DNA from: an uncultured Pelagibacteraceae bacterium
GTDB lineage: Bacteria > Pseudomonadota > Alphaproteobacteria > Pelagibacterales > Pelagibacteraceae
DNA length: 64,000 bases
Assembly (NCBI GenBank): GCA_902542235.1
Contig: CACBTT010000007.1
Coordinates: 1-64,000 of the forward strand
Direction: 5' to 3'
This document shows, piece after piece, positions 17,726 to 27,434 of this stretch. Under the pieces are notes generated by a model, which was not told the DNA's origin, searched no databases, and saw nothing but the letters and a program-made list of their open reading frames with translations. Numbering within the stretch: the first letter of the stretch is position 1; every line of letters starts with the position of its first letter. Position numbers and translations under genes: made by a program.

Positions 17726-20304
17726 TTAGAAATTTTCTCCAAAGTTCTGGTAATAAATCTTGGAGTCAAAGTTTTGATCGGATTGACAGAAGTTTTAAGT
17801 TTTTTAGGAGGTCCCTTAATTTTAAAACTTACACCGAAAACGCCTTCACCAATTTTTTTTCCAACCAATATTTCGCCTAACATTGGTATTTTTGAAATTG
17901 TTTTATTAACAGTTGTTGCTGGCACAAGTGTTCCCTTCAAACTTGTTAATTCATCTTTTACAATATAGCCTTCCATCATAAGCGAAATTGCTGGACCTAT
18001 GGCATACATCTCTTTAATTTTAGTATTATTTCCTAAAGTCTCATAGTCCATCTCAAAATCGGTAAACCGTATACCTTCACCAGTAAGAAGATCAGCTATT
18101 CCTTGCAGTGATGCTAATGTAAGAAGCTTTGCAAGAACAGGTACTTCCTGTATTTTGAAATCGATAATTTTTAAATTTGATTTTGTTTTACCTTCATAAT
18201 TAAGTGCCTCATACATTAATTTACCTTCTTTAAAACCCTTTATAAATTTGAAATTTTTAATGAAAGGTTCTGGTTCTTCGATTTCTAAATTAGTAATTTT
18301 TTGTTTTTTATCATTGGTAAAAATGCTTAAAGCAAATTTTCTCTTATTATTTAATTTTGCATTTATATTTGAGCTAAAAACTTTGTTATTCCTTACCTGT
18401 ATTTCGCCTTTGATATTCGATAAATAAGAAGAACTATCAACAAAATATTTGCCAATATCTAAATAAATATAAGTATTCAAATTTTTAAAACTTGAAAAAA
18501 TAGATTTAGAGGAATTATCCAATAAGTTTTTTATATTTTTTGATCCATCAAATTGACTGCCTGTTAAGTAATAATTGCTATTAACTTTCTTAAATTCTAA
18601 TTTGTTTTCTTTTCCATTTTTGTTAATTATATCTATTTTAAATAAATCTAAATTTTTAATTTTATCGTTCTTTCCTATTTCAAGATTTTGAACATTAATA
18701 CTTTTTTCTTCTTCATTAAAATCTATATTTTTGAAAATTATTTCTTTATTATCTTTGTAAATTCCATTTATATTCAATTCAGATTTTATATCTTGCTTTT
18801 TTCGATAATCTAATTCTTCAATATCTATTTCTGCACTATCAAGGTCTAGATTTAAAACAAAAAAGTATTTGTTAGCTTTTTTTTCAATATTTATAGACAC
18901 ATTTTCATTTATATTATTAATAGAATACTTACTTTTTAAGTTAAATTTAAATTTTTTATTTTTATAATCTAAATCTAAATGACTGTTGCTAAATTCTATT
19001 TGGTTTTTAAAATTGCTAAAATATTTTTTTATTCTTTGTGATTTATAGTCAACTAAAATACTTTCAGAATTTAATTTAGATTTAATACTAAAATTTTGTA
19101 TTTCGTTTTTTTTATTTAATTTAAAATTAATGAAATTTTCTGATGCAAATGTGATATCTTGGTCTTTAAGACTAAAGTTTTTAAATTGGATAAATTTTTT
19201 AAATTCTTTAGAATTAATTATACTTTTTGTATTACTTAAATCTATATTGACTGAAGCATCTTTATTTTGTTTTTTTTTATAAATTATATTAATTAAATTT
19301 TTTGTTTTATTATTATTGTAGTTATTATTTTGAAATAAAAACTTACTATTTAAAACAATTTTTAATTCTTCTTTAATGTAATTAATTAAAATATTCCCAT
19401 TTTTAAAGTATATCAAATCTTGATATTTTGAATTAATAAATAATTCATCAAAATTTAATTTTGAAATAATACTTAAATCTTTAATGTTAAGTTTTTTATT
19501 AATTTTAAATGACAATTCATTTTCTGAGCTTAAATTTATAGGTCTATCATCTATTAAGTCTAAATTAGTATTTATTAATTTTGTATAATTTTTTAAATTT
19601 ATTTTAGTCTTATTTGTTTTAAAATTTCCTGAAATATCAAAATAATTATTAATTTTTTTAATAATTACTTTTTCTGAAGTAACAAAGATTTTATCAAATG
19701 CTAATTCTATTTTATTTAAGTTTACAAAATCCTGATCTACAAAAAAATTAAATTTAATATTTTCAATTTTTGATTGGTTGAGTAATTTTATTTCTACGTC
19801 TTTTACATATCCATTTATAGTATATTTAATATCTTGGGGATTATTTTCATTAAGATTTATATTGGAAATTATTTTTACTTTTCCCTTTTTAATTTGTTTG
19901 AAAATTAAATTCCTAGCTAAATTAAAGTCATATTCATTAATAAAATCAGTAAATTGATCAATATTGCTTTCTTTTGAAATTATAGATATTTCAGAAATTG
20001 GATTTTTATTATTTAAATAATCTAAAAGATTTAAATCAGACTTTATAATTTCTAATTCAACTTTTTTTCCATTAACTAATAATTGCGGGTCCAAAGTAAA
20101 AATTTCAAATTCAAAGTTAAATGGATTTAATTTGAAATTTACTTGATCTAATTTTAATTTTATCTTTGGATCAATCTCTTTTACTTTTTTATTTATTAAA
20201 CTATTAAAATTATCGGTTTTAATTCCTGCTGTTGTTAGAAATATTAAAATTGCGATTAAGATGATTGTAATTGATATTATAATTATAGAAATTATTTTAC
20301 GCAT
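17722..20304 (-). CDS. AsmA-like / YhdP-family envelope protein
   Basis: An 860-residue, Lys/Asn/Ile-rich protein with one N-terminal membrane span (about residues 4-28) and a long periplasmic region of repeated beta-strand character. The C-terminal 120 residues (GEGIRFTDFEMDYETLG, SLKGTLVPATTVNKTISKIPMLGE, VFGVSFKIKGPPKKLKTSVNP) match the conserved end of YhdP/AsmA2-type proteins. These belong to the bridge-like class thought to move phospholipids between the membranes. The middle is too divergent to divide into domains by eye. The start overlaps prfB by 8 bases. Confidence 0.8.
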   Translation of the reverse strand: MRKIISIIIISITIILIAILIFLTTAGIKTDNFNSLINKKVKEIDPKIKLKLDQVNFKLNPFNFEFEIFTLDPQLLVNGKKVELEIIKSDLNLLDYLNNKNPISEISIISKESNIDQFTDFINEYDFNLARNLIFKQIKKGKVKIISNINLNENNPQDIKYTINGYVKDVEIKLLNQSKIENIKFNFFVDQDFVNLNKIELAFDKIFVTSEKVIIKKINNYFDISGNFKTNKTKINLKNYTKLINTNLDLIDDRPINLSSENELSFKINKKLNIKDLSIISKLNFDELFINSKYQDLIYFKNGNILINYIKEELKIVLNSKFLFQNNNYNNNKTKNLINIIYKKKQNKDASVNIDLSNTKSIINSKEFKKFIQFKNFSLKDQDITFASENFINFKLNKKNEIQNFSIKSKLNSESILVDYKSQRIKKYFSNFKNQIEFSNSHLDLDYKNKKFKFNLKSKYSINNINENVSINIEKKANKYFFVLNLDLDSAEIDIEELDYRKKQDIKSELNINGIYKDNKEIIFKNIDFNEEEKSINVQNLEIGKNDKIKNLDLFKIDIINKNGKENKLEFKKVNSNYYLTGSQFDGSKNIKNLLDNSSKSIFSSFKNLNTYIYLDIGKYFVDSSSYLSNIKGEIQVRNNKVFSSNINAKLNNKRKFALSIFTNDKKQKITNLEIEEPEPFIKNFKFIKGFKEGKLMYEALNYEGKTKSNLKIIDFKIQEVPVLAKLLTLASLQGIADLLTGEGIRFTDFEMDYETLGNNTKIKEMYAIGPAISLMMEGYIVKDELTSLKGTLVPATTVNKTISKIPMLGEILVGKKIGEGVFGVSFKIKGPPKKLKTSVNPIKTLTPRFITRTLEKISN

Positions 20305-21395
20305 TTAATTTATATAAAGAACTTTCTAAAAAATTATCTATTTCTCCATCTAATACTTTTTCAGGACTAGAACTTTCAAAATTAGTTCTATTATCTTTTA
20401 CCATTTTGTAAGGGTGTAATACATATGATCTAATTTGATGACCCCATCCAATCTCTGATTTTGAATTTTCAAGATTTTCATTTTCTTTTTCTTTTTTTTT
20501 TAACTGATAATCATAAAGTCTTGCCCTTAACATATTCATGCAAGTTTCTTTATTTTTATGTTGTGATCTTTCATTTTGACATTGTACCACAATTTTTGTT
20601 GGTAGGTGTGTAATTCTTACTGCACTATCTGTTGTGTTGACATGTTGACCTCCTGCGCCACTAGATCTGTATGTATCTATTCTTAAATCTTTTTCTAAAA
20701 TTTCAACATCAATATTTTCAGATATAACAGGGTATACCCAAACACTGGCAAAACTTGTATGTCTTCTAGCACCAGAGTCAAATGGAGAAATTCTAACAAG
20801 TCTATGTATTCCAGATTCATTTTTTAATAATCCGTTTATGTAATCTCCACTTACTTTAATTATAGAAGATTTAATGCCTGCTTCATCGCCTTTATGTTCG
20901 CTTATAATTTCGATTTTGAAATTTTTTTTGGTTGCCCACTTCATATACATTCTTCTCAACATATCAGCCCAGTCTTGACTTTCAGTTCCACCAGCACCTG
21001 CGTGAAATTCTAAATAACTATCAAATGTATCATTATCATTTGATAGAAAACATCTTATTTCAATTTGTTTAATTTTATTAAAGAGTATTTTTATATTTGA
21101 GGTTATCTCTTTAATCATTTCATCGTTATGTTCCTCGATAGCTAAATCATAAATATCAAATAAATCTTTACTTTCATTTGATGTTACTTCAAAATTATTT
21201 AATAATTTTTCTAAATTAGTTTTTTCACGTAAAACTTTTTCAGCATTTTTTTTATCCTGCCAAAAATCTGGTTTTTCTATTAAATTTGATAAATTAATTA
21301 TTTTTTCTGAAATCTTAGTGTTTTCAAAGAAACTCCTTTATTCTTTGATTTATTTTTTCTATTTCTGATTTAATATTTAGTATTTCCTGATCCAT
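20297..21395 (-). CDS. prfB: Peptide chain release factor 2, with programmed +1 frameshift
   Basis: RF2 is encoded in two overlapping frames. A 23-codon leader starts at ATG 21395 (MDQEILNIKSEIEKINQ) and stops at an in-frame TGA (21326-21324). A +1 shift at CTT-TGA continues into GAA AAC ACT and gives 365 residues in total, the normal RF2 length. The body has the tripeptide motif SPF (RISPFDSG) and the catalytic GGQ loop (SSGAGGQHVNTTDSAVRITH). It releases peptides at UGA and UAA. Its ATG overlaps the stop of the penicillin-binding protein gene by one base. Starting at the internal ATG 21118 would lose about 90 residues and is wrong. Confidence 0.93.
21324..21338 (-). promoter_or_regulatory. 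prfB programmed +1 frameshift site
   Basis: On the minus strand the sequence reads AAGGAG TTT CTT TGA. A Shine-Dalgarno-like AAGGAG lies three bases before the slippery CTT codon and the in-frame TGA stop. This is the same arrangement as the E. coli prfB autoregulatory site (SD-like element, UAU, CUU UGA). When RF2 is scarce, the ribosome slips +1 and makes the full protein. Confidence 0.92.
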
Positions 21396-23731
21396 TAATA
21401 AAATTTTAATATATTTGTTGTATTTAATCTACTATCAAAATTGTTAGATATATTATCTAGTTTATTGTCATTTTTTTTAAATGACTCGATTATGGCTAAC
21501 TTGGTTTTAGGATTCGCTTTTTTTCCAGTTTTTGCATCTATGACCATCATATTTATATTGTCTGCAACTTTAAAAGGCCTAGCGTTAAAAGTATTTGCTG
21601 TTTTTTTTATGAACTCTTTAAAAACTGGCATTGCTGTTTTTGATCCTGTTTCAAATTTACCTAAACTCCTTGGATTATCATAGCCTATATATACTCCAAC
21701 CACTAAATTTGATGTAAATCCTATAAACCAAGTATCTGTATTTTTGTTTGTTGTTCCGGTCTTGCCAGCTAATTCAAGTTTTAATTCTTTTAAACCTTTT
21801 CCAGTTCCACGTTCTATAACACCTTTCAACATAGAAGTAATCTGATAGGCTGTTTGTGGTGAAAAAATCTGTTGATATTTATTTTTAATAATTGGGTTAC
21901 TAGTTCCGTCATATGAAATTAAATCACAGTTTTCACAGAATCTTTTTTCATTGTTAAAAATGGTTTTTCCCTCACTGTCTTGAATTCTATCAATTAATAT
22001 TGGATTAACTAATTTTCCACCATTCAAAAAAGAACAATAAGCGCTTGTGATTTTTAACAAAGTCGTTTCAGCAGAGCCCAAAGATACTGACATAAGTTCA
22101 TCTGGATTTTCATAAATATTTAATTTTTTTGAAAAATTTATAATTTTGTCTATGCCTAATTCTTGAGCTATTCGTACAGTCATTAGATTTCTTGATTTTT
22201 CTATGCCTGTTCTTAGTGTTGAAGGTCCGTAGAACTTTTTGCCGTAATTTTCTGGTTTCCACATTTTTAAATCATTTCCTTGATCTAATACAATAGGTGC
22301 GTCTAATACTAATGTTGTTGGTAAAAAATTATTTTCTAATGCTAAAGCATATATGAAAGGTTTGAATGCAGATCCAGGCTGACGTTTTGCTTGAGATACT
22401 CTATTAAATTCACTTTGTTTAAAACTAAATCCACCTGACAATGCTAATACTCTTCCGCTATATGGATCCATCACAACAATGCCTCCATTAGCTCTTGGAA
22501 GTTGTTTTAAACTATAGTTTCCATCAGATAATTTTTTGACATAAATTATGTCACCAATTTTGAATAGTTTTTTGAATTCCTTTCGCGTCCAATCAATATC
22601 GTTAAAATTAATTGTTCCATTATCATCATTTTGTGTTTTGATGACTGTTTCAAATTTGTCAATTCTAGTAACAACAGCCAATTCCCATCCTAAAGATTTT
22701 TCTAAATTTAAGTCTTTAAGATCTTTTTTCCAATTTTTGTATTTTTTTATATTTGATAGAGGACCTCTCCATCCTTTTCTCTTATCAAATTCTTGCAAAC
22801 CATTCCTAAGCGATTGTGTAGCAATTTTTTGTAATTCTAAATCCAAAGGTGTCTTGATGTTAAATCCTTGTTTATATACTTTATCATATCCATATTTATC
22901 AATTACATCTTTTCTAACATCTTCTACATAATATCTAGAATCTTCTAGGTAAATTCTTTTTCTCTTTTGTAATTTAATTTTAGAGTTAATTAATTTAGAG
23001 TGTTGTTTTTGATCAATGAATCCATTATCTAATAAATTATTTAATACTAAGTTTCTTCTAAATTTTGCTAACTCCTTGTTTTTATATGGATTATATTTGC
23101 TTGGTGCTTTTGGAAGAGCAGCTAGAAGTGCAGCTTCTCCATAATTGAGTTCACTAATTGGTTTATTAAAATATCTTAAACTAGCTGATGCTATACCATA
23201 GCTACCCTCACCAAGATAAATTTGATTTAGATAAAGCTCTAGAATTCTTTTTTTTGATAAAACACGCTCAATTCTAAAAGCTAATATTGCTTCCTTTATT
23301 TTTCTATCAATACTTACTTCATTAGTTAAAAGAAAGTTTTTTGCTACTTGCTGGGTAATAGTAGAGGCACCTTCTAATCTTTTTGAGTAAAGTAGATTAA
23401 ATATGTTATTTTTAATTGCTCTTACTACTCCTTTGGCATCTACCCCTGGATGGTCAAAAAAGTTTTTATCCTCCGCAGATAAAAAAGCATTTATCACGGT
23501 TTGAGATATAGCAGAATATGGAACAAAAATTCTTTTTTCAGATGAAAAATCGCTTACTAACACTCCGTTTCCTGAATATAACTTGCTTGATACTGGAGGT
23601 TTATAATTTTTAAGATATTTGTAATCAGGCAATTTATTGGAATAAGTCCAAAGAATAGATATTATTGATAATAATATTAGAAGAGATGACAATAATCCAA
23701 ATATTAGTAATCTTTTAAAGAACTTTTGCAT
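21395..23731 (-). CDS. mrcA: Penicillin-binding protein 1A (bifunctional peptidoglycan synthase)
   Basis: A 778-residue protein with one N-terminal membrane span (about residues 8-30). The glycosyltransferase domain (GT51) shows EDKNFFDHPGVD with the catalytic Glu, and ASTITQQVAKNFLL. The transpeptidase domain has SAFK in RQPGSAFKPF (active-site Ser), a downstream SRN motif, and KTGTTNKNTDTWFIG. An OB-like insert lies between the two. It polymerises and crosslinks peptidoglycan in the periplasm. The gene is divergent from the RNase E/G gene and is followed by prfB with a one-base overlap. Confidence 0.94.
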   Translation of the reverse strand: MQKFFKRLLIFGLLSSLLILLSIISILWTYSNKLPDYKYLKNYKPPVSSKLYSGNGVLVSDFSSEKRIFVPYSAISQTVINAFLSAEDKNFFDHPGVDAKGVVRAIKNNIFNLLYSKRLEGASTITQQVAKNFLLTNEVSIDRKIKEAILAFRIERVLSKKRILELYLNQIYLGEGSYGIASASLRYFNKPISELNYGEAALLAALPKAPSKYNPYKNKELAKFRRNLVLNNLLDNGFIDQKQHSKLINSKIKLQKRKRIYLEDSRYYVEDVRKDVIDKYGYDKVYKQGFNIKTPLDLELQKIATQSLRNGLQEFDKRKGWRGPLSNIKKYKNWKKDLKDLNLEKSLGWELAVVTRIDKFETVIKTQNDDNGTINFNDIDWTRKEFKKLFKIGDIIYVKKLSDGNYSLKQLPRANGGIVVMDPYSGRVLALSGGFSFKQSEFNRVSQAKRQPGSAFKPFIYALALENNFLPTTLVLDAPIVLDQGNDLKMWKPENYGKKFYGPSTLRTGIEKSRNLMTVRIAQELGIDKIINFSKKLNIYENPDELMSVSLGSAETTLLKITSAYCSFLNGGKLVNPILIDRIQDSEGKTIFNNEKRFCENCDLISYDGTSNPIIKNKYQQIFSPQTAYQITSMLKGVIERGTGKGLKELKLELAGKTGTTNKNTDTWFIGFTSNLVVGVYIGYDNPRSLGKFETGSKTAMPVFKEFIKKTANTFNARPFKVADNINMMVIDAKTGKKANPKTKLAIIESFKKNDNKLDNISNNFDSRLNTTNILKFY

Positions 23732-23812
23732 TTTAGTTTAAATATCTTGTGAATTTGTTATTCTTAAGGCACAGAATTTATTAAATTAACTTATGAAAAA
23801 ATCACTAATATT

Positions 23813-25579
23813 ATGTCAAAAAATTTATATATTGATGCATCGCATCCTAATGAAACTAGAGTTGTTCTTAAAAGTAATAATCATATCGAAGACTATGAAT
23901 ATGAAAGTATAAACAACACTTTAATTAAGAATAATATTTATCTCGGAAAAGTAAGTAGAATTGAACCTTCTTTACAAGCAGCGTTTGTTGACTTTGGAAG
24001 AGAAAGACATGGTTTTCTATCTTTTAATGATATCCAGTCTGATTATTATCAGCTACCTTTAAGCGATTTAGAAAAAATAAAACAAGAAGAAGAGAAGGTT
24101 CGAGAGGAACTTTCAAAACAAAGCGAAAATATAGAAGATAAAATTCTTGAAGGTAAAGAGGAAATTAAAATTGATGATCCTGTTGAAAAAAAAGAGGACG
24201 ATGAAAAAGATAAAATAAATACTCAAAAAAAATTTCCATCAAAAAGATACAAAATTCAAGAAGTAATAAAACCAAATCAAGTAATTTTGGTTCAAGTGTT
24301 AAAAGATGAAAGGGGTTTAAAAGGAGCAGCGCTTAGTACTTTTATTTCCATTGCTGGAAAATACATTGTCTTAATGCCTAACACAGCCAAAGGTGGGGGA
24401 ATTTCTAGAAAAATATTTAATCCAGGAGAAAGAAAAAAAATTAGAAATATATTAAATGAAATAACTATTCCAAAAGAGATGGGAATTATAGTTAGAACAG
24501 CAGGATCAAACAAAACAAAAAATGAAATCGAGAATGATTTAAAAAATTTAATTAAAGTTTGGGATCAAATAAAAGATAACGCATTAAATTCAATTGCCCC
24601 ATCTTTAATTCATCAAGAAAGTGATATTATAAAAAGATGTATAAGAGACATGTACGATGATGATACTCAAAATATATATGTTGAAGGAAATGAAGGATAT
24701 CAAAAAACAAAAAATTATTTGAAATTAATGATGCCAAATCAATTAAAAAAAGTAAAAAAATATAGAGATAAAGTACCTCTCTTTTACAAAGAAAATATTG
24801 AAAAAAAATTATTTGAAATTTTTGAGACAGAAGTAAAACTGACTTCAGGTGGATATTTAGTAATAAACCCAACTGAGGCACTAGTATCAATAGATGTAAA
24901 CTCAGGAAAATCAATAAAACAAAAAAATGTTGAAAGTACTGCTTTTGATACAAATATTGAAGCAGCAGAAGAAATTGCAAGACAAATAAAAATAAGAGAT
25001 TTATCTGGATTAATAATAATTGATTTTATTGATATGCTTAACTTTAATAATAGAAGACAAGTAGAGAGAAAATTAAAAGAGAAATGTAGAAATGATAGAG
25101 CAAGAATTCAAATTGGTAGAATAAGTAATTTTGGATTACTAGAAATGTCAAGACAGAGATTAAGAGAAAGTAATGTCAAATGGCACATGAAATTGACAGA
25201 TGAAACCTTTGTATTGAAAATACTTAAATTAATTGAAATAAAATCATTAGAACATAATGCAAAATTAGTAGAATTAACTATTAACGATAAAATTGAAAAA
25301 CATATTACTGATCACTATGACGAAGTAGTTAAATACTTTGAAAAAAAATATAAAGCTAAAATTGATTTAAACACAAATAATGATTTAAATTTAGAAGACT
25401 ATATAATTGAGTTCAAATCAAAAACAAAGAAAGTATTAGATAAAATTGAAAAAGTTGAGAAACTTGAAGCTTTACAAATTGAAAACAAAAAAGATGATAA
25501 TATTGCTAAAAATAAACAGAGAAAGATATTTAAAAAAAGGAAGTTCAGAAAAAAATTTTACAAGAAAAAAACTAAATAA
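23813..25579 (+). CDS. Ribonuclease E/G family endoribonuclease
   Basis: A 588-residue protein. It has an S1 RNA-binding domain (residues 35-180) interrupted by a charged Glu/Lys-rich insert (about 90-145), then the 5'-sensor and DNase I-like catalytic core with [11 protein letters not shown] and IIIDFIDML supplying the two metal-binding Asp residues. After [12 protein letters not shown] the usual zinc-link CPxC motif is absent, and the only cysteines lie elsewhere ([15 protein letters not shown]). The C-terminal tail is short and very basic ([12 protein letters not shown]), likely RNA-binding. It processes and degrades RNA. Length lies between RNase G and full RNase E, so the symbol is left blank. 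Confidence 0.9.
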   Translation: MSKNLYIDASHPNETRVVLKSNNHIEDYEYESINNTLIKNNIYLGKVSRIEPSLQAAFVDFGRERHGFLSFNDIQSDYYQLPLSDLEKIKQEEEKVREELSKQSENIEDKILEGKEEIKIDDPVEKKEDDEKDKINTQKKFPSKRYKIQEVIKPNQVILVQVLKDERGLKGAALSTFISIAGKYIVLMPNTAKGGGISRKIFNPGERKKIRNILNEITIPKEMGIIVRTAGSNKTKNEIENDLKNLIKVWDQIKDNALNSIAPSLIHQESDIIKRCIRDMYDDDTQNIYVEGNEGYQKTKNYLKLMMPNQLKKVKKYRDKVPLFYKENIEKKLFEIFETEVKLTSGGYLVINPTEALVSIDVNSGKSIKQKNVESTAFDTNIEAAEEIARQIKIRDLSGLIIIDFIDMLNFNNRRQVERKLKEKCRNDRARIQIGRISNFGLLEMSRQRLRESNVKWHMKLTDETFVLKILKLIEIKSLEHNAKLVELTINDKIEKHITDHYDEVVKYFEKKYKAKIDLNTNNDLNLEDYIIEFKSKTKKVLDKIEKVEKLEALQIENKKDDNIAKNKQRKIFKKRKFRKKFYKKKTK

Positions 25580-26345
25580 TTCCTTTATTTGTAGTTGATG
25601 CAGATCCAAATAAATTTGGATTAATTCTTCCAGATAAATACGATTTTCTTCCAGAAATTACTGCAAGCTTCATAGCTTCCGCCATCTGAATAGGATTTTT
25701 AGCTTTTGCAATTGCAGTATTTATTAAAACACCGTCACATCCTAACTCCATTGCAATACTAGCATCAGAAGCTTGTCCAATTCCAGCATCAATAATTAAA
25801 GGTAATTTTGTTTGTTTTCTAATAATTTTAATATTAACTTTATTTTGTATTCCAAGACCTGAACCAATTGGAGCAGCAAGAGGCATAATTGCAACAGCAC
25901 CTGCATTTTCCAATCTTTTTGCCATTAATGGATCATCATTGCAATAAACCATTACTTTAAAACCCTCTTTTGTTAATAATTCAGTAGATCTTAAAGTTTC
26001 AATCATTTCAGGAAAAAGGTTTCTTTTGTCACCTAATACCTCTAATTTTACTAATTTCCATCCACCTATTTCTCTTGCTAATCTTAAAGTTCTAATTGCA
26101 TCTTCTGCCGTAAAACATCCGGCTGTGTTAGGCAAATATGTTATTTTTTTTGGATCTATATAATCCATTAATCTAGCTTTATTCTTATTAGATATGTTTA
26201 CTCTTCTGACTGCAACTGTCACTATGTCTGCACCAGAAGTCTTAATAGCTTTGGCACATTCACTGAAGCTTTTATATTTTCCAGTTCCAACTATCAAGCG
26301 TGATTTAAAAATCTTATTTGCTATCTTAAATCCTTTGTCAATCAT
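25572..26345 (-). CDS. thiG: Thiazole synthase
   Basis: A 257-residue TIM-barrel enzyme. It opens with [13 protein letters not shown] and has the Schiff-base lysine in [11 protein letters not shown], then [28 protein letters not shown] and the phosphate loop [24 protein letters not shown]. It makes the thiazole phosphate half of thiamine from deoxyxylulose phosphate, dehydroglycine and the sulfur on ThiS. It overlaps thiS by one base and the RNase gene tail to tail by 8 bases. No thiC or thiH/thiO is in the window. Confidence 0.95.
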   Translation of the reverse strand: MIDKGFKIANKIFKSRLIVGTGKYKSFSECAKAIKTSGADIVTVAVRRVNISNKNKARLMDYIDPKKITYLPNTAGCFTAEDAIRTLRLAREIGGWKLVKLEVLGDKRNLFPEMIETLRSTELLTKEGFKVMVYCNDDPLMAKRLENAGAVAIMPLAAPIGSGLGIQNKVNIKIIRKQTKLPLIIDAGIGQASDASIAMELGCDGVLINTAIAKAKNPIQMAEAMKLAVISGRKSYLSGRINPNLFGSASTTNKGII

Positions 26346-26563
26346 TATCCACCACCGATAAAATGAACAATTTCTATTTTATCACCTTTCTTTAATCGAA
26401 TTTTAGAAATTCTATTTTTGTCTATAATTTTTTTGTTTAGTTCTATAGCTATTTTATTTAATGGCATTTTTAATTTTGTAATCAAGCTCTTAAGTGTAAA
26501 TTTAGGAATTATTTGCATTTGCTTGCCATTTACAGTTATTTTTATTTTATTTTTAATCTTCAT
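26345..26563 (-). CDS. thiS: Sulfur carrier protein ThiS
   Basis: A 72-residue ubiquitin-like protein ending in GGG after the VHFI segment. The terminal diglycine becomes the thiocarboxylate that donates sulfur to ThiG. The N-terminal [11 protein letters not shown] strand and [13 protein letters not shown] helix fit the family. It forms a two-gene unit with thiG. Its ATG lies only 16 bases from the GTG start of the divergent aroQ, so its promoter must reach into that gene. Confidence 0.9.
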   Translation of the reverse strand: MKIKNKIKITVNGKQMQIIPKFTLKSLITKLKMPLNKIAIELNKKIIDKNRISKIRLKKGDKIEIVHFIGGG

Positions 26564-26579
26564 AGATTATAAGGAATTC

Positions 26580-27023
26580 GTGAGTAAAATATTAATCATT
26601 AATGGTCCCAATCTTAATCTAATAGGTGAAAGAGAACAATCACAATATGGTAGCAAAGATTATAAATTCCTAGAGGATATTTGTGAGAAAAAATCTAAAG
26701 AATTAAATTTAACTCTTGAAATGAAACAATCAAATGTTGAAGGAGAAATCGTAGATATTATTCAAAGTGCCAGAAACGAATTCGATGGAATTATAATTAA
26801 TGCAGGTGGATATAGCCACACATCAGTTGCAATTAGAGATGCACTAGATATATTTAAAGGCAAGATAATTGAACTTCATATATCAAATATATATAAAAGA
26901 GAGGAATTTCGGCATAAATCTATAATAAGTGGTGTTGTTACAGGAATAATTTGTGGATTAGGAATAAATGGATATATTTTAGCCATAAATTCTATGCATG
27001 AGATGTTAAATGAAAATAAATAA
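26580..27023 (+). CDS. aroQ: 3-dehydroquinate dehydratase, type II
   Basis: A 147-residue type II dehydroquinase that dehydrates 3-dehydroquinate in the shikimate pathway. Motifs are LIINGPNLNLIGEREQSQYG with the active-site Arg and Tyr, IINAGGYSHTSVAIRDAL, and ELHISNIYKREEFRHKS with the catalytic His. The start is set as the GTG at 26580, because AAGGA (26571-26575) lies at the right distance and the protein then begins exactly at the family N-terminus. The reading frame extends further upstream but runs antisense to thiS. The end overlaps accB by 14 bases. Confidence 0.93.
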   Translation: MSKILIINGPNLNLIGEREQSQYGSKDYKFLEDICEKKSKELNLTLEMKQSNVEGEIVDIIQSARNEFDGIIINAGGYSHTSVAIRDALDIFKGKIIELHISNIYKREEFRHKSIISGVVTGIICGLGINGYILAINSMHEMLNENK

Positions 27024-27432
27024 AAATATAATCAAGGAGCTTACAGAATATTTAAACGAATTTAATCTTACTGAGATAGAATACACTGAAAAAGATATAA
27101 AAGTTAAAGTATCAAAATCTTCTGGATCAAATTTAGCATCAATTAAAGAAATAAAATCAGAAATAAAAACAGAAAATATTAAAATAGATAATGTTAGTGG
27201 GACTGAAGTTCCATCGCCTATTATAGGAACAGCTTATTTAGCACCAGAACCTGGTGGTAAAAAGTTTGTAGAAGTCGGTAAAAAAATTAACAAAGGTGAT
27301 ACAATAATGATTGTTGAAGCTATGAAAACAATGAATCACGTACCGTCTCCAATAGCAGGTACTGTAAAAAAAATTTGCGTCGAAGATGGTCAACCTGTTG
27401 AATATGGACATACCATAGCGATAATTGAGTAA
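27010..27432 (+). CDS. accB: Biotin carboxyl carrier protein of acetyl-CoA carboxylase
   Basis: A 140-residue protein with a variable N-terminal region, a linker, and a C-terminal biotinyl domain (from about residue 65). The biotinylation site reads VEAMKTMNHV, with Thr after the lysine in place of the usual Met. It carries CO2 between biotin carboxylase and the carboxyltransferase in the first step of fatty-acid synthesis. It overlaps aroQ by 14 bases and is followed by accC after 2 bases. Confidence 0.94.
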   Translation: MKINKNIIKELTEYLNEFNLTEIEYTEKDIKVKVSKSSGSNLASIKEIKSEIKTENIKIDNVSGTEVPSPIIGTAYLAPEPGGKKFVEVGKKINKGDTIMIVEAMKTMNHVPSPIAGTVKKICVEDGQPVEYGHTIAIIE

Positions 27433-27434
27433 TA

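Noticed and set aside
20297-21118. Truncated RF2 starting at ATG 21118
   Set aside because: The missing N-terminus is encoded upstream in two frames joined by the programmed +1 shift; total length is the normal 365.
26418-26579. N-terminal extension of AroQ
   Set aside because: This part is antisense to thiS and lies before the family N-terminus; the GTG at 26580 has its own AAGGA.
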